A stretch of DNA of 64,000 nt from Acidimicrobiaceae bacterium. Lineage in GTDB: Bacteria > Actinomycetota > Acidimicrobiia > Acidimicrobiales > RAAP-2. The DNA is taken from positions 1 through 64,000 of the forward strand of contig CANGPS010000003.1 of NCBI GenBank assembly GCA_947456245.1, read 5' to 3'. Below the pieces are notes generated by a model. It was not told the origin of the DNA and did no database searches. It was given only the letters and a program-made list of their open reading frames with translations. This document shows positions 44,256-51,931 of the stretch, one piece after another. Numbering within the stretch: the first letter of the stretch is position 1; every line of letters begins with the position of its first letter. A program made the position numbers and the translations under genes.

Positions 44256-45380
44256 CTAGCGCCGGCTCAGCTGGACCGGGCGACGGGTGGAGTGGTCGAC
44301 GGTCGACATCGGGCGGAGCGTCACCGGGACCGAGGCCAGCGCCTCGTCGGCGTTGCCGAGCACGCACTCGGGGTCCGGCCCGTCGAGCGGCAGGCCGGTG
44401 AAGAACTTGGCGGCCATGCAGCCGCCCTGGCACGCGTCATAGGAGCCGCACGAGGCGCAGGCGCCGGGGCTCTGGGGCTCGCGCAGCGCCGCGAAGACCT
44501 CGGACTCGCGCCACACACCGGTGAAGCCACCGGCGTCGCGCACGTTCCCCGCCTTGAACTCGTCGTGGATGATGAACGGGCAGGCGTAGACGTCGCCCAC
44601 GGGGTCGATCAGGCACACCACCCGTCCCGCCCCGCACAGGTTGAGGCCCTCGAGGGGATCGCCGAGCGCCGAGAGGTGGAAGAACGAGTCGCCGGTCAGC
44701 GTGCTGGGCCGGTCGAGCAGCCAGGCGTAGAGCTCGCGCTGCTGCGTCGCCGTGGGGTGCAGCTCGTGCCACGTGTCCGCACCCCGACCCGAGGGTCGAA
44801 GCCGAGTCAGCCGCAGCTGGGCGCCGAAGCGGTCGGCGATGGCCTGGAAGGCATCGAGCTGCGGGATGTTGTGCCGGGTCATCACGACCGAGATCTTGAA
44901 CTCGCCGAAGCCGGCTGCCTGAAGATTCTCCATCGCCGTCATGGCCGTGGCGAAGGTCCCCTCGCCGCGCACTGCGTCGTTGGTGGCCGCATCGGCACCG
45001 TCGATGGAGATCTGCACGTCCACGTAGTCGGTGGCGGCGAGGCGCTCCGCCTTCTCCGGGGTCAGCCGCGAGCCGTTGGTCGAGAACTTCACGCCGACGC
45101 CGCTGGCCACCGCGTGGTCCACGAGCTCGAAGAAGTCGGGGCGCAGCAGCGGCTCGCCACCACCGATGTTCACGTAGAAGATCTGCATGGCGGCCATCTC
45201 GTCGATGACGGCCTTGGCCTCCGCCGTCGTCAGCTCGTCGGGGTCCCGTCGGCCCGAGCTCGACAGGCAGTGCACGCATGACAGGTTGCAGGCGTAGGTC
45301 AGCTCCCACGTCAGGCAGATCGGGGCCTGCAGGCCCAGCGAGAAGCGGTCTCGAAGCGAGGGGACGGTCTCAGCGGGCAT
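44256..45380 (-). CDS. mftC: Mycofactocin maturase MftC (radical SAM, SPASM)
   Basis: 374 aa from ATG 45380, overlapping mftB by 11 nt; the ORF-track start is 17 codons upstream. It oxidatively decarboxylates the C-terminal Tyr of MftA and forms a Val-Tyr carbon-carbon bond. Radical SAM motif C31-x3-C35-x2-C38 (CNLSCVHC), IGGGEPLLRPDF, and the C-terminal SPASM cysteines (CLIDPVGDVYACPF, CASCGSYDACQGGC) for auxiliary 4Fe-4S clusters. Confidence 0.95.
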   Translation of the reverse strand: MPAETVPSLRDRFSLGLQAPICLTWELTYACNLSCVHCLSSSGRRDPDELTTAEAKAVIDEMAAMQIFYVNIGGGEPLLRPDFFELVDHAVASGVGVKFSTNGSRLTPEKAERLAATDYVDVQISIDGADAATNDAVRGEGTFATAMTAMENLQAAGFGEFKISVVMTRHNIPQLDAFQAIADRFGAQLRLTRLRPSGRGADTWHELHPTATQQRELYAWLLDRPSTLTGDSFFHLSALGDPLEGLNLCGAGRVVCLIDPVGDVYACPFIIHDEFKAGNVRDAGGFTGVWRESEVFAALREPQSPGACASCGSYDACQGGCMAAKFFTGLPLDGPDPECVLGNADEALASVPVTLRPMSTVDHSTRRPVQLSRR

Positions 45381-45660
45381 TGATGATCTCCGAGGGGACG
45401 AGGGTGGCGAGGGCGGCGGCATAGCGCTCACGAGCTCCGGGCTCGATCACGGCGTCGAGGGCGGCGGCGGCGGAGTCGTGCCCATCGAGGGCGCGGACGA
45501 GATCGACCAGCAGCCGGGACTTGAGGAAGACGAGACGGCGTGTCCCGTAGTGATAGGCGAGGGCACCGAACTCCTCGTCACGGAGCGCGACCTGGGGGTT
45601 GAGCCCCCACGGCGCCTCGAGGTCGAAGTCGACGCCACCGGCGACGGCCGGGGCGGTCAT
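45370..45660 (-). CDS. mftB: Mycofactocin precursor chaperone MftB
   Basis: 96 aa from ATG 45660 (MTAPAVAGGVDFDLE). PqqD-like RRE protein that binds the MftA leader and presents it to MftC. The DLEAPWGLNPQVALRDEEFGALAYHYGTRRLVFLKSRLLVDLVRAL stretch is typical. It starts 4 nt after the mftA stop and runs 11 nt into mftC. The ORF-track frame extends far upstream as shadow. Confidence 0.92.
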   Translation of the reverse strand: MTAPAVAGGVDFDLEAPWGLNPQVALRDEEFGALAYHYGTRRLVFLKSRLLVDLVRALDGHDSAAAALDAVIEPGARERYAAALATLVPSEIINAR

Positions 45661-45664
45661 CGGT

Positions 45665-45775
45665 CTAGTAGACCCCGCACATGCCGTCGATGGAGACCTC
45701 CTCGACGAGCAGCTCCTCGGTCTCCGCGACCTCGGCGTCCGTCGTCTCGTTCTCGATGGTGGTGGTCTCGTCCAT
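45665..45775 (-). CDS. mftA: Mycofactocin precursor peptide MftA (missed by the ORF track)
   Basis: 36 aa, found by reading the minus strand ahead of mftB: ATG at 45775, TAG at 45665. The leader is acidic and Thr/Glu-rich (MDETTTIENETTDAEVAETE), followed by a helix ELLVEEVS and the invariant C-terminus IDGMCGVY, whose last Val-Tyr is converted to mycofactocin. Length, C-terminus and place ahead of mftB and mftC make the call firm. RBS GAGGAG (in GGGAGGAGTCCTC) lies upstream of the ATG. Confidence 0.96.
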   Translation of the reverse strand: MDETTTIENETTDAEVAETEELLVEEVSIDGMCGVY

Positions 45776-45801
45776 GAGGACTCCTCCCGTCTGGGTCCAA
45801 A

Positions 45802-45824
45802 GCGGTGCTGGTGGTCAGCACCGC
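45802..45824. promoter_or_regulatory. 23-bp palindrome in the mftA/mftF divergent promoter
   Basis: GCGGTGCTG-GTGGT-CAGCACCGC is a perfect 9-bp inverted repeat with a 5-bp spacer, lying 26 nt upstream of mftA and 41 nt upstream of mftF. Mycobacterial mft loci are controlled by a TetR-type repressor (MftR); no regulator gene is in this window, but this is the obvious operator candidate. Confidence 0.5.
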
Positions 45825-45851
45825 GTCGTCGCCCACCATAGAGCGCTCTGG

Positions 45852-45857
45852 CACGAT
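45852..45857 (+). promoter_or_regulatory. -10-like hexamer CACGAT upstream of mftF
   Basis: CACGAT (TACGAT with T to C) ends 7 nt before ATG 45865, the spacing of other leaderless starts here. Confidence 0.3.
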
Positions 45858-45864
45858 GGTGACG

Positions 45865-47319
45865 ATGCCCCGCCCCGCGGCCCTCTGCGCCCCTCCCCCC
45901 GCCGAGCCCCTCGCTCCGGGCACCCAGGTCGTGCTGGACGCCGAGGCCGTCTGGCTCGATGCCACCCATCTCGCCGGTGGGACCCCGTTCCGCATCTTGG
46001 GCCTCAGCGAGGCGGGGGCGTCGCTCGTACGGTCCTGGGTGACCCCGACCTCGCTCGACGACACCCCGGGCCACGCCGGACTGGCCCGCCGCCTCGTCGA
46101 CGCCGGGCTCGCTCATCCCACCTTCCCGTCGGGCGCGAGCATCGACGAGGTCACCGTCGTGGTGCCCGTGCGCGATCGCGCCGAGGAGCTCGATGCCCTG
46201 CTCGGATCGCTCGGCGGCCTGGCGGTCGTGGTGGTCGACGACGGCAGCGAGGATCCGACGTCCATCGCCAGGATCGCCGACGCCCATGGTGCACGGCTCA
46301 TCCGACGCGAGACCGTCGGAGGGCCGGGCGCCGCTCGCAACGACGGGCTCTGCGCCGTCGGCACCGAGCTCGTCTGCTTCATCGACTCCGACTGCCGGCC
46401 GCCCGAGGGCTTCGTGGCCGACCTCCTCCCCGCCCTCGCTGACCCACGCGTGGCCCTGGTGGCCCCCCGCATCCGGGGTGGTGCCTCGTCGAGCCTGCTC
46501 GGCCGCTTCGAGCGGGCCTGCTCCCCGCTCGACGTCGGCGCACGACCGGCGCTCGTGCGACCGGGCGGGACGACGACCTTCGTGCCGAGCGCCTGCATGC
46601 TCGTGCGTCGCAGCGTGGGTTCGCCCCTCTTCGACGAGGACCTGTCCGGGGGCGAGGACGTCGACCTCGTCTGGCGGCTCGCCGAAGCTGGATGGTCAGT
46701 CCGCCTCGACCCCACGGTGGTGGTGCAGCACCCCGCGAGGCCGTCGCTGGCCTCCTGGCTGTCCCAGCGGGCCTTCTACGGCTCCACTGCCGCCGCCCTG
46801 GCCGACCGACATGGCGATGCCATCGCCCCCGTCGGGGGATCGGCGTACACCGTCGGTGCCTGGGTCACCACCCTCCTCGGCTGGCCGGTCGCCGGAGGGG
46901 TGATCCTGGCTGGCGGGGCAGCGGTGCTCTCCCGGCGCCTCGATGGCGTGGTCACCCAGCCCGCAGCAGCCGCTGCCCGCCTCATGGTCCGCTCGTCGCT
47001 GGTCGCCGGCCCCACCCTGGCGCGTCAGATCGTGCGGTCGTACGGACCGGCGCTGCTGCTCCTGAGCCTCGTGAGCCGGAGGACCCGGCGGGCCACCATC
47101 GTGGCCGGTCTGCTCGGCGCACTCGGGCGCTGGTGGAGTTCGGACAGCGACCTCGACCCCGTGCGGTTCACCGCGATCAGCGTGGCCGACGACGCCGCCT
47201 ATGGCGTCGGGCTCTGGCGAGGGGTGCTCAGACGCGGAAGAGCCGGGGCCCTCAGGCCCCGGCTCTTCCTCATGCGTCGCTCAGGCGGCGACGGCGCGAC
47301 TGGCGCCGAGCAGCCCTAG
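45865..47319 (+). CDS. mftF: Mycofactocin glycosyltransferase MftF
   Basis: 484 aa from ATG 45865 (MPRPAALCAPP); GTG 45805 and ATG 45856 are in-frame alternatives. Adds beta-1,4-glucose units to mycofactocin. An N-terminal RRE-like region (about 1-85) precedes a GT2 fold: VTVVVPVRDRAEELDALL near 95, VVVDDGSEDPTSI, AARNDGL, the DXD motif in FIDSDCRPP, and GGEDVDLVWRLAEAGW; two or three C-terminal hydrophobic segments follow. Divergent from mftA. A 15-bp hairpin lies inside its last 28 codons, and its TAG stop overlaps that of the convergent ADH (CTAG). Confidence 0.9.
   Translation: MPRPAALCAPPPAEPLAPGTQVVLDAEAVWLDATHLAGGTPFRILGLSEAGASLVRSWVTPTSLDDTPGHAGLARRLVDAGLAHPTFPSGASIDEVTVVVPVRDRAEELDALLGSLGGLAVVVVDDGSEDPTSIARIADAHGARLIRRETVGGPGAARNDGLCAVGTELVCFIDSDCRPPEGFVADLLPALADPRVALVAPRIRGGASSSLLGRFERACSPLDVGARPALVRPGGTTTFVPSACMLVRRSVGSPLFDEDLSGGEDVDLVWRLAEAGWSVRLDPTVVVQHPARPSLASWLSQRAFYGSTAAALADRHGDAIAPVGGSAYTVGAWVTTLLGWPVAGGVILAGGAAVLSRRLDGVVTQPAAAAARLMVRSSLVAGPTLARQIVRSYGPALLLLSLVSRRTRRATIVAGLLGALGRWWSSDSDLDPVRFTAISVADDAAYGVGLWRGVLRRGRAGALRPRLFLMRRSGGDGATGAEQP
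47236..47269. terminator. Strong hairpin inside the mftF 3' end, also downstream of the ADH gene
   Basis: GGAAGAGCCGGGGCC and GGCCCCGGCTCTTCC form a perfect 15-bp stem with a CTCA loop. It lies 50 nt before the mftF stop and 47 nt after the stop of the convergent alcohol dehydrogenase. The position suits termination of the ADH transcript (followed on that strand by CGCGTC, no T-run) and possibly of mftF. Confidence 0.65.
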
Positions 47320-48464
47320 AACTTCACCACGCCACGGACGTTGTGGCCGTCGGCGAGGTCGTCGTAGCCCTGCTGGACCTCGTCGAGCGTGTACTCCTTG
47401 GTGATCACCGAGTCGATGTCGAGGAGGCCCTTCTCGTAGAGGCGGAGCAGGTTCGGGATCTGGAACCGGGGGTTCTGCGAGCCGAAGACCGTCCCGAGCA
47501 GCGCCTGGTTGAACATGGCGAAGCTGAAGAGGTTGATCTGGGCGTCGTTCTGGTTGTACGGAGCGATGGCCGTCGTCACCACGCGACCGCCCTTGGCGCA
47601 GATCGAGCGGGCCTGCTCGATGAGGTCACCGGTCAGCACGCCGGGGGTGAGCACGACGATGTCGGCGTTGCGGCCGAAGGTCAGGTCGGGCAGCACGTTG
47701 AACGCCGCGTCCATGATCGAGGTGGCGCCGTGGGTGGCACCGATGTTCATCGCCCGGTCGACCTTGCTCTGGAGCAGGTCGATGGCCACGACGGCACGGG
47801 CACCGCCGATGCGCGCCCCCTGGATCGCACCCGATCCGACGCCACCGCAGCCGATGACGGCCACGACCTCGCCCGGCTTGATCTGTGCGCGGTCGACGAC
47901 CGAGCCGAAGCCGGTCGAGATGCCGCAGCTGATCAGGGCGGCGGCACGCAGGTCCTGCCAGGGCTCGATCTTCACGAGGCTCGCCTCGTTGACGACGATC
48001 TTCTCGGCGAAGGTGCCGAGCTGGGCCATGCGGTTGACGTTCTTGCCGTCGAGGTGGTGGCGCCAGGTCATGTCGCTCATCATCGGGCCGGCCAGGGTGA
48101 GGGCGGTCAGGTCGCAGAGGTACTGCTTGCCAGACGCGCACGGCTCGCATCGACCGCAGGCCGGCACGAAGGACACGGCCACCTGGTCGCCCACGGCGAG
48201 GGAGGTAACGTTCTCACCCACGGCCTCGACGATGCCGGAGCCCTCGTGGCCGCCGATGCACGGGAACATCGAGTCGACGCCGAAGATCTGGAGCACCTCA
48301 GGGTCCTGGCTGATGTCACCGGTGCGGAGGTGCTCGTCGGAGTGGCACATCCCCGAGTAGGCCATCTTGACCAGGACTTCGCCGGCGTGCGGCTCATCGA
48401 TGTCGAGCTCCTCGGTCCTCCACGGCTCGTGGAGACCGGAGCAGACTGCAGCGCGGACCTTCAT
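47316..48464 (-). CDS. NDMA-dependent-type (mycofactocin-associated) zinc alcohol dehydrogenase
   Basis: 382 aa MDR-family zinc alcohol dehydrogenase. Catalytic zinc ligands C40-H41 and the GHE motif at 72-74; structural zinc cysteines C103, C106, C109, C117; Rossmann GCGGVGSGAIQGAR near 206. The sequence (SGMCHSDEHLRTGD, LAGPMMSDMTWRHHLDGKNVNRM) matches the nicotinoprotein family that keeps NAD bound and needs NDMA in vitro or mycofactocin in vivo. Its place beside the mft locus supports this. Convergent with mftF with overlapping stop codons. Confidence 0.9.
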   Translation of the reverse strand: MKVRAAVCSGLHEPWRTEELDIDEPHAGEVLVKMAYSGMCHSDEHLRTGDISQDPEVLQIFGVDSMFPCIGGHEGSGIVEAVGENVTSLAVGDQVAVSFVPACGRCEPCASGKQYLCDLTALTLAGPMMSDMTWRHHLDGKNVNRMAQLGTFAEKIVVNEASLVKIEPWQDLRAAALISCGISTGFGSVVDRAQIKPGEVVAVIGCGGVGSGAIQGARIGGARAVVAIDLLQSKVDRAMNIGATHGATSIMDAAFNVLPDLTFGRNADIVVLTPGVLTGDLIEQARSICAKGGRVVTTAIAPYNQNDAQINLFSFAMFNQALLGTVFGSQNPRFQIPNLLRLYEKGLLDIDSVITKEYTLDEVQQGYDDLADGHNVRGVVKF

Positions 48465-48493
48465 GTGACTCTCCCCTCAGAAACGTTCCCCAT

Positions 48494-48513
48494 CGGAGGG
48501 TTGCTCCCCTCCG
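48494..48513 (-). promoter_or_regulatory. Hairpin in the ADH 5' leader
   Basis: CGGAGGG and CCCTCCG pair around TTGCTC, about 30 nt upstream of the ADH start. A minus-strand TAGGGT (48552-48557) would start transcription near 48545, giving an ADH leader of about 80 nt that contains this hairpin, unlike the many leaderless genes nearby. Confidence 0.35.
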
Positions 48514-48551
48514 GCGGCACTCGGAGGTGCGGTGCACCACGAGCAGATCCG

Positions 48552-48557
48552 ACCCTA
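48552..48557 (-). promoter_or_regulatory. -10-like hexamer TAGGGT for ADH
   Basis: On the minus strand TAGGGT lies about 88 nt before the ADH ATG; predicted start near 48545 with an untranslated leader and a purine-rich ribosome site (GGGGAGAG) before the ATG. Confidence 0.35.
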
Positions 48558-48594
48558 GCCCCTCGCTCGGACGCAGGGCAGTGCCCCCGGTCCG

Positions 48595-50130
48595 CTACGG
48601 CAGGGGTCCCGCCGCGTTACCCGAGAGCCTCGGGTCGTGGTGGAACTCGAGCCAGGAGGTCAGCGGGTTCGCCAGGTTCGCCGCGGACGATCCCTCGATG
48701 GAGAAGTGGCGGATCGTGCCGGCGAGTCGCACCTGGTGGTCGACGAGGACGCCGTGGTAGCCCGCCAACGTGAGCCCGATGGTCCCGTCAGCCTCTGCGG
48801 TGACGAGTGGCGTGCCCTGGCTCACCGCCTCGCTGGTGCTCCACAGCAGGCTGCCGTCGGTCCCGTCGAGGATCTGGAGGCCGCCGCGACCGCCGTCGAC
48901 CGAGGGCACGACGATGTCCGCGTGACCAGTGCCCTGCAGGTCCGCGGCCGCCAGCGACCCGACCACCGAGCCGGTCACCTTCTTCCACAGCTGCACCCCC
49001 GTGGCACCGTCGAAGGCGTAGACGGAGCCGTTCGCGGTCGAGCCGCCGGTCGAGACGTCCTGGGTGCCGATGACCACATCGAGCTTCCCGTCGCCGTTGA
49101 CGTCGACCAGGATCGGTGACGAGGTCAGGTAGTCGGTCTTGGCCGACCAGACCTTCTGGCATGACGTGTTGACCACCCAGAGCCGGTTGACGGGCCCGTG
49201 ATAGGGGGCGAAGAAGCCCTGGCCCGAGGCGATCCCGATGGCGCCCCGTGCGAGGAAGCCGCCCACGGCCGGCGACGATGCCACGATCTGTCCACCCTGT
49301 CCGTAGGTGTCGAAGATGCAGCGCAGACCGCCGCTCCCCGGCGTCCCCCGGTTGCCCTGTGCCTTGATGATCCTGACGTGGCCGCCGTCGTAGTACTGGA
49401 CGCCATAGGCATTCCCCTGCGTCGAGTCGCCGCCCTCGATGATCGACGGCGGGCCCGTCGGGCCGTTGAGCTGGGCCACCGCCACGGTCGAGGTCGACGA
49501 GTCCGCCTGGAACCACGGATTCCAGCCGGCGAGCGGGGCGCCGGTGGCGGCGACGAAGCCGTGCTCGGCCTGGCCGAGGCTCATGCCGATCACCGAGAGG
49601 CTGCCCTTGATGGTCATGAGCGACATGCCGGCCATCACCCCGTTGTGCGTGCACGACGTGTCGCCCGGCGGGTTGTTCACCTTGGCCTTCCAGAGCACCG
49701 TGCCGTCCGCCCGGACGGCGGTGTAGCCACCCCACGCCCCGTCGGAGCCCTGGCAGGCCACGGCCTGGTTCCCCCGCCCGAAGAACACCGTGTCGAGGGC
49801 GCCAGGGCTCACCGGAGCGGCCGAGGGCGGGGCGTCGATCGGGATCGACGAGGAGTACAGGACGCGATGGCTCCCGGTGGCGAGGTCGACTGCGTGGAGC
49901 TGGCCGCTGCGGTCGCCGACGACCACGGCCGGCTTCGGATCGCGAGCGGAGCCGTCGATCATGGCGAGGACCGGGGAGGACTGGGCGATGATCTGGTCAA
50001 CCGGGAGGTCGACGGGGCGCGCCCAGGCCGGCTGGACCGCTCCGAGGGAGGGCTGCGGCGACGCCGCTACCGGCCCGACGGCGACCAGCAGGGCCGCAGG
50101 GACCGCAGCCGCGATGACCTTCCGCATCAT
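48595..50130 (-). CDS. Secreted FG-GAP/PQQ-like beta-propeller protein
   Basis: 511 aa. N-terminal signal peptide (MMRKVIAAAVPAALLVAVGPVAASPQ). Repeated blade motifs follow: SSPVLAMIDGSARDPKPAVVVGDRSGQLHAVDLATG, SSPILVDVNGDGKLDVVIGTQD with a calcium-binding-like DVNGDGKLD, and GSVYAFDGATGVQLWKK, which is PQQ-propeller-like. Four or more Cys suggest disulfides. No catalytic residues for a quinoprotein are evident. Leaderless start: TAGCAT ends 7 nt before ATG 50130. Function unknown; probably extracellular or wall-associated. Confidence 0.8.
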   Translation of the reverse strand: MMRKVIAAAVPAALLVAVGPVAASPQPSLGAVQPAWARPVDLPVDQIIAQSSPVLAMIDGSARDPKPAVVVGDRSGQLHAVDLATGSHRVLYSSSIPIDAPPSAAPVSPGALDTVFFGRGNQAVACQGSDGAWGGYTAVRADGTVLWKAKVNNPPGDTSCTHNGVMAGMSLMTIKGSLSVIGMSLGQAEHGFVAATGAPLAGWNPWFQADSSTSTVAVAQLNGPTGPPSIIEGGDSTQGNAYGVQYYDGGHVRIIKAQGNRGTPGSGGLRCIFDTYGQGGQIVASSPAVGGFLARGAIGIASGQGFFAPYHGPVNRLWVVNTSCQKVWSAKTDYLTSSPILVDVNGDGKLDVVIGTQDVSTGGSTANGSVYAFDGATGVQLWKKVTGSVVGSLAAADLQGTGHADIVVPSVDGGRGGLQILDGTDGSLLWSTSEAVSQGTPLVTAEADGTIGLTLAGYHGVLVDHQVRLAGTIRHFSIEGSSAANLANPLTSWLEFHHDPRLSGNAAGPLP

Positions 50131-50137
50131 GTCCGAA

Positions 50138-50143
50138 ATGCTA
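50138..50143 (-). promoter_or_regulatory. -10-like hexamer TAGCAT upstream of propeller protein
   Basis: Minus-strand TAGCAT ends 7 nt before ATG 50130. Confidence 0.45.
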
Positions 50144-50172
50144 CCGACGACGGCGGGCCAAGACTCGTCGCC

Positions 50173-51891
50173 TCACATCCGCTCGGGGGCCTCGATCCCG
50201 AGCAGTCCGAGCCCGAGTCGCAGGGTCGACGCCGTCAGCTCGCAGAGCTCGAGCCGGCTGGCCCGGGTCGCCTCGTCCGGGGCGTTGAGCACCGAGCACG
50301 ACTCATAGAAGCCGGTGAAGTGCTGAGCGAGGTCGTAGAGATAGGTGCACAGCTTCGACGGGCTGTAGGACTCCATCATCGACTCGATGGCGTCGGGCAG
50401 GGCCGCGAGGTGGCGGGCCAGGGCCCGCTCGGCGGGGTGCTCAAGCTGGATCGATCCGCCCGTTGGGACGTGATCGACGTCGAGGCGGCGGAAGATCGAG
50501 CGGATCCGGGCGTGGGCGTACTGGAGGTACGGCCCGGTCGCTCCCTCGAAGGCCAGCATCCGGTCCCAGTCGAAGACGTAGTCACGGGCCCGGTCGGTCG
50601 ACAGGTCGGCGAACTTGATGGCCCCCATGGCCACCTGGCGCGCCACGAGGCCGAGGGTCTCGGCGTCGTGGTCCCTCGTCGCCAGCGCCTCGGTGGCGCG
50701 CTCGATGCCCTCCGAGAGGAGGTCCTGGAGCTTGACGGTGCCGCCGGCTCGGGTCTTGAACATCTTGCGGTCCGGGCCGAGCACGTTGCCGAAGGCGACG
50801 TGGACCGCCTCGACGTCGTCGGGCAGCCAGCCAGCCATGCGGGCCACGGCGAAGACCATCTCGAAGTGCTGCGCCTGCGGGGCGCCGACCACGTAGAGGA
50901 TCCGGCTCGCCCCGAGGGTCGCCACCCGATCGCGCACCGCGGCGAGGTCGGTGGCGGCGTAGCCGAAGCCCTCGTCGGACTTCCGGACGATCAGGGGCAG
51001 CGGATCGCCGTCGCGGTTGGTGAACCCCGGGGGGAAGACGCAGGCCGCCCCGCCGGAGTCCTCGAGGAGTCCGGCGGCGGCCAGGTCGTCCACCACGGCC
51101 TCGAGCAGTGGGTTGTAGGACGACTCCCCGACCACATCGGCCTCGGTGAGCAGGACCCCGAGGTCCGAGTAGACGGCGTCGAAGTAGCGGACGGACTCGG
51201 CGACCAGGATCCGCCAGAGCCGGAGCGTCTCGGCATCGCCGGCCTGGAGCGACACGACGCGGGCCCGACTGCGGTCCTGGAACCCCTCGTCGGCATCGAA
51301 CTTGGTGCGGGCCTCGGCGTAGAAGCCGTTCAGGTCGCCGACGGAGAGCCCGGCCACGGCCTGGGCCTCACCGAGGTCGATCAGGTGCTCGATCAGCATC
51401 CCGAAGGGCGTCCCCCAGTCGCCGACGTGGTTGCGGCGCACCACGGTGTGGCCGAGCAGTCCGAGCGTGCGGCAGAGCGAGTCACCGATCACCGTCGAGC
51501 GCAGGTGGCCGACGTGCATCTCCTTGGCCACGTTGGGTGCGGAGTAGTCCACCACGCACACCCCAGCCTCCGGGTCCGCCGGTACGCCGAGCGCCTCGTC
51601 CGAGGCCATGGCATCGAGCTGGGCGATGAGCGCGTCGGTGGTGATCGTGACGTTGATGAACCCTGGTCCGGCCACCTCAAGGTCGGCAATCAGGCCAGCG
51701 GTGTCGATGCCGGCGACGACCTCCTCGGCGACCTCCCTGGGATTGCGCCCCAGTCGCTTCGCCAGAGGCATGACGCCATTGATCTGGTAGTCCGCACGGT
51801 CCGACCCGCGAAGCACCGGGTCGGCTCCAGGCTCGAGGCGATCGAAGGCAGGGGTAAGGCGCTCAAGGAGCCGCTGGGTCAGCGTGTGCAT
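50173..51891 (-). CDS. argS: Arginyl-tRNA synthetase
   Basis: 572 aa class I synthetase. HIGH motif variant in SAPNVAKEMHVGHLRSTVIGD near residue 125, KMSK-region variant in GPDRKMFKTRAGGTVKL near 375, and the DALR anticodon-binding domain at the C-terminus (FTGFYESCSVL, RLELCELTASTLRLGLGLLGI). The N-terminal additional domain (IDTAGLIADLEVAGPGFINVTIT) recognises the tRNA-Arg D-loop. Confidence 0.97.
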   Translation of the reverse strand: MHTLTQRLLERLTPAFDRLEPGADPVLRGSDRADYQINGVMPLAKRLGRNPREVAEEVVAGIDTAGLIADLEVAGPGFINVTITTDALIAQLDAMASDEALGVPADPEAGVCVVDYSAPNVAKEMHVGHLRSTVIGDSLCRTLGLLGHTVVRRNHVGDWGTPFGMLIEHLIDLGEAQAVAGLSVGDLNGFYAEARTKFDADEGFQDRSRARVVSLQAGDAETLRLWRILVAESVRYFDAVYSDLGVLLTEADVVGESSYNPLLEAVVDDLAAAGLLEDSGGAACVFPPGFTNRDGDPLPLIVRKSDEGFGYAATDLAAVRDRVATLGASRILYVVGAPQAQHFEMVFAVARMAGWLPDDVEAVHVAFGNVLGPDRKMFKTRAGGTVKLQDLLSEGIERATEALATRDHDAETLGLVARQVAMGAIKFADLSTDRARDYVFDWDRMLAFEGATGPYLQYAHARIRSIFRRLDVDHVPTGGSIQLEHPAERALARHLAALPDAIESMMESYSPSKLCTYLYDLAQHFTGFYESCSVLNAPDEATRASRLELCELTASTLRLGLGLLGIEAPERM

Positions 51892-51931
51892 GGTCTCATC
51901 TTCGCACCCGCGGCTGGGTTCACCGTCCCCG

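Noticed and set aside
43549-45380. Possible mftD in the mft operon
   Set aside because: No FMN-dependent alpha-hydroxy-acid dehydrogenase sequence is present between mftC and mftE, which are only 5 nt apart.
45805-45864. Earlier mftF starts (GTG 45805, ATG 45856)
   Set aside because: GTG 45805 would translate through the palindrome; 45865 fits the leaderless spacing. 45856 remains possible.
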